This document shows, piece by piece, positions 40,303 to 40,344 of a DNA stretch of 40,344 nucleotides (its first letter is position 1; each line of letters begins with the position of its first letter). A model generated the notes under the pieces. It had not been told where the DNA came from. It searched no databases and was given only the letters and a program-made list of their open reading frames with translations. The translations under genes were made by a program, and so were the position numbers. The stretch is from NCBI GenBank assembly GCA_902772965.1, contig CACYCT010000049.1:1-40344 (forward strand), written 5' to 3'. This stretch comes from an uncultured Bacteroidales bacterium (GTDB taxonomy: Bacteria; Bacteroidota; Bacteroidia; Bacteroidales; Muribaculaceae).

Positions 40303-40344
40303 GTAAGACGAGTACCGCCTTTTTGTGCGGTTTCGCGCCGCAAA

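Overview
The window looks like about 40 kb of chromosome from a gut-type member of the Bacteroidales (Bacteroidota), possibly near Muribaculaceae; the family is a guess. Supporting signs are Bacteroidota-type promoters (a -7 box TAnnTTTG with a TTG about 19-20 bases upstream), little Shine-Dalgarno signal, PorU-type C25 peptidases of the type IX secretion system (T9SS), DUF4254, DIP1984 and Rex families of Bacteroidota type, and the acpP-fabF-rnc order. No phage, integrase, IS element or CRISPR array is visible. Three tRNA genes (Val-TAC, Val-GAC, Arg-CCG) lie on the minus strand.

Layout. 1-4.6 kb: the 3' part of a TPR/membrane/HTH regulator, then convergent housekeeping genes (truA, a DIP1984 protein, a 48-residue ORF, recR) and an orphan vsr. 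4.6-8.7 kb: a tight minus-strand operon whose first gene encodes an ECF sigma factor fused through one membrane helix to an outer-membrane beta-barrel-like domain, followed by an MBOAT O-acyltransferase and an SGNH-like protein. 8.8-12.6 kb: a minus-strand set with an Rpn-like nuclease carrying heptad repeats, DUF4254, a GT9 glycosyltransferase and an NAD-dependent epimerase, closed by a strong terminator. 13-16 kb: hsp20, an Lrp-type regulator, and a divergent secreted protein ending in a dockerin.

16.5-28.4 kb is the most unusual part. Three PorU/gingipain-type C25 proteins of about 1,140 residues occur here. The first stands alone. The second and third form an apparent operon with the redox repressor gene rex and a degenerate FAH-family gene, under a promoter in front of rex and ending at a strong terminator. 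All three keep the His/Cys pair with identical spacing. One plausible reading is one housekeeping PorU plus two specialised paralogues under NADH/NAD+ control.

28.4-31.1 kb: a zinc/manganese-type binding lipoprotein and ABC ATPase without an adjacent permease, then a GT4 glycosyltransferase. 31.2-33.4 kb: an M50 membrane protease, two tRNA-Val genes with a terminator, and rplU-rpmA with a structured leader and a terminator. 33.6-40.3 kb: a membrane-bound sugar-nucleotide dehydratase, a ThrE-type exporter, rnc (with a perfect 12-bp inverted repeat in its first codons), fabF, acpP, a small TPR-like ORF and tRNA-Arg.

All functions are read from sequence by eye and from remembered family features; no searches were run.
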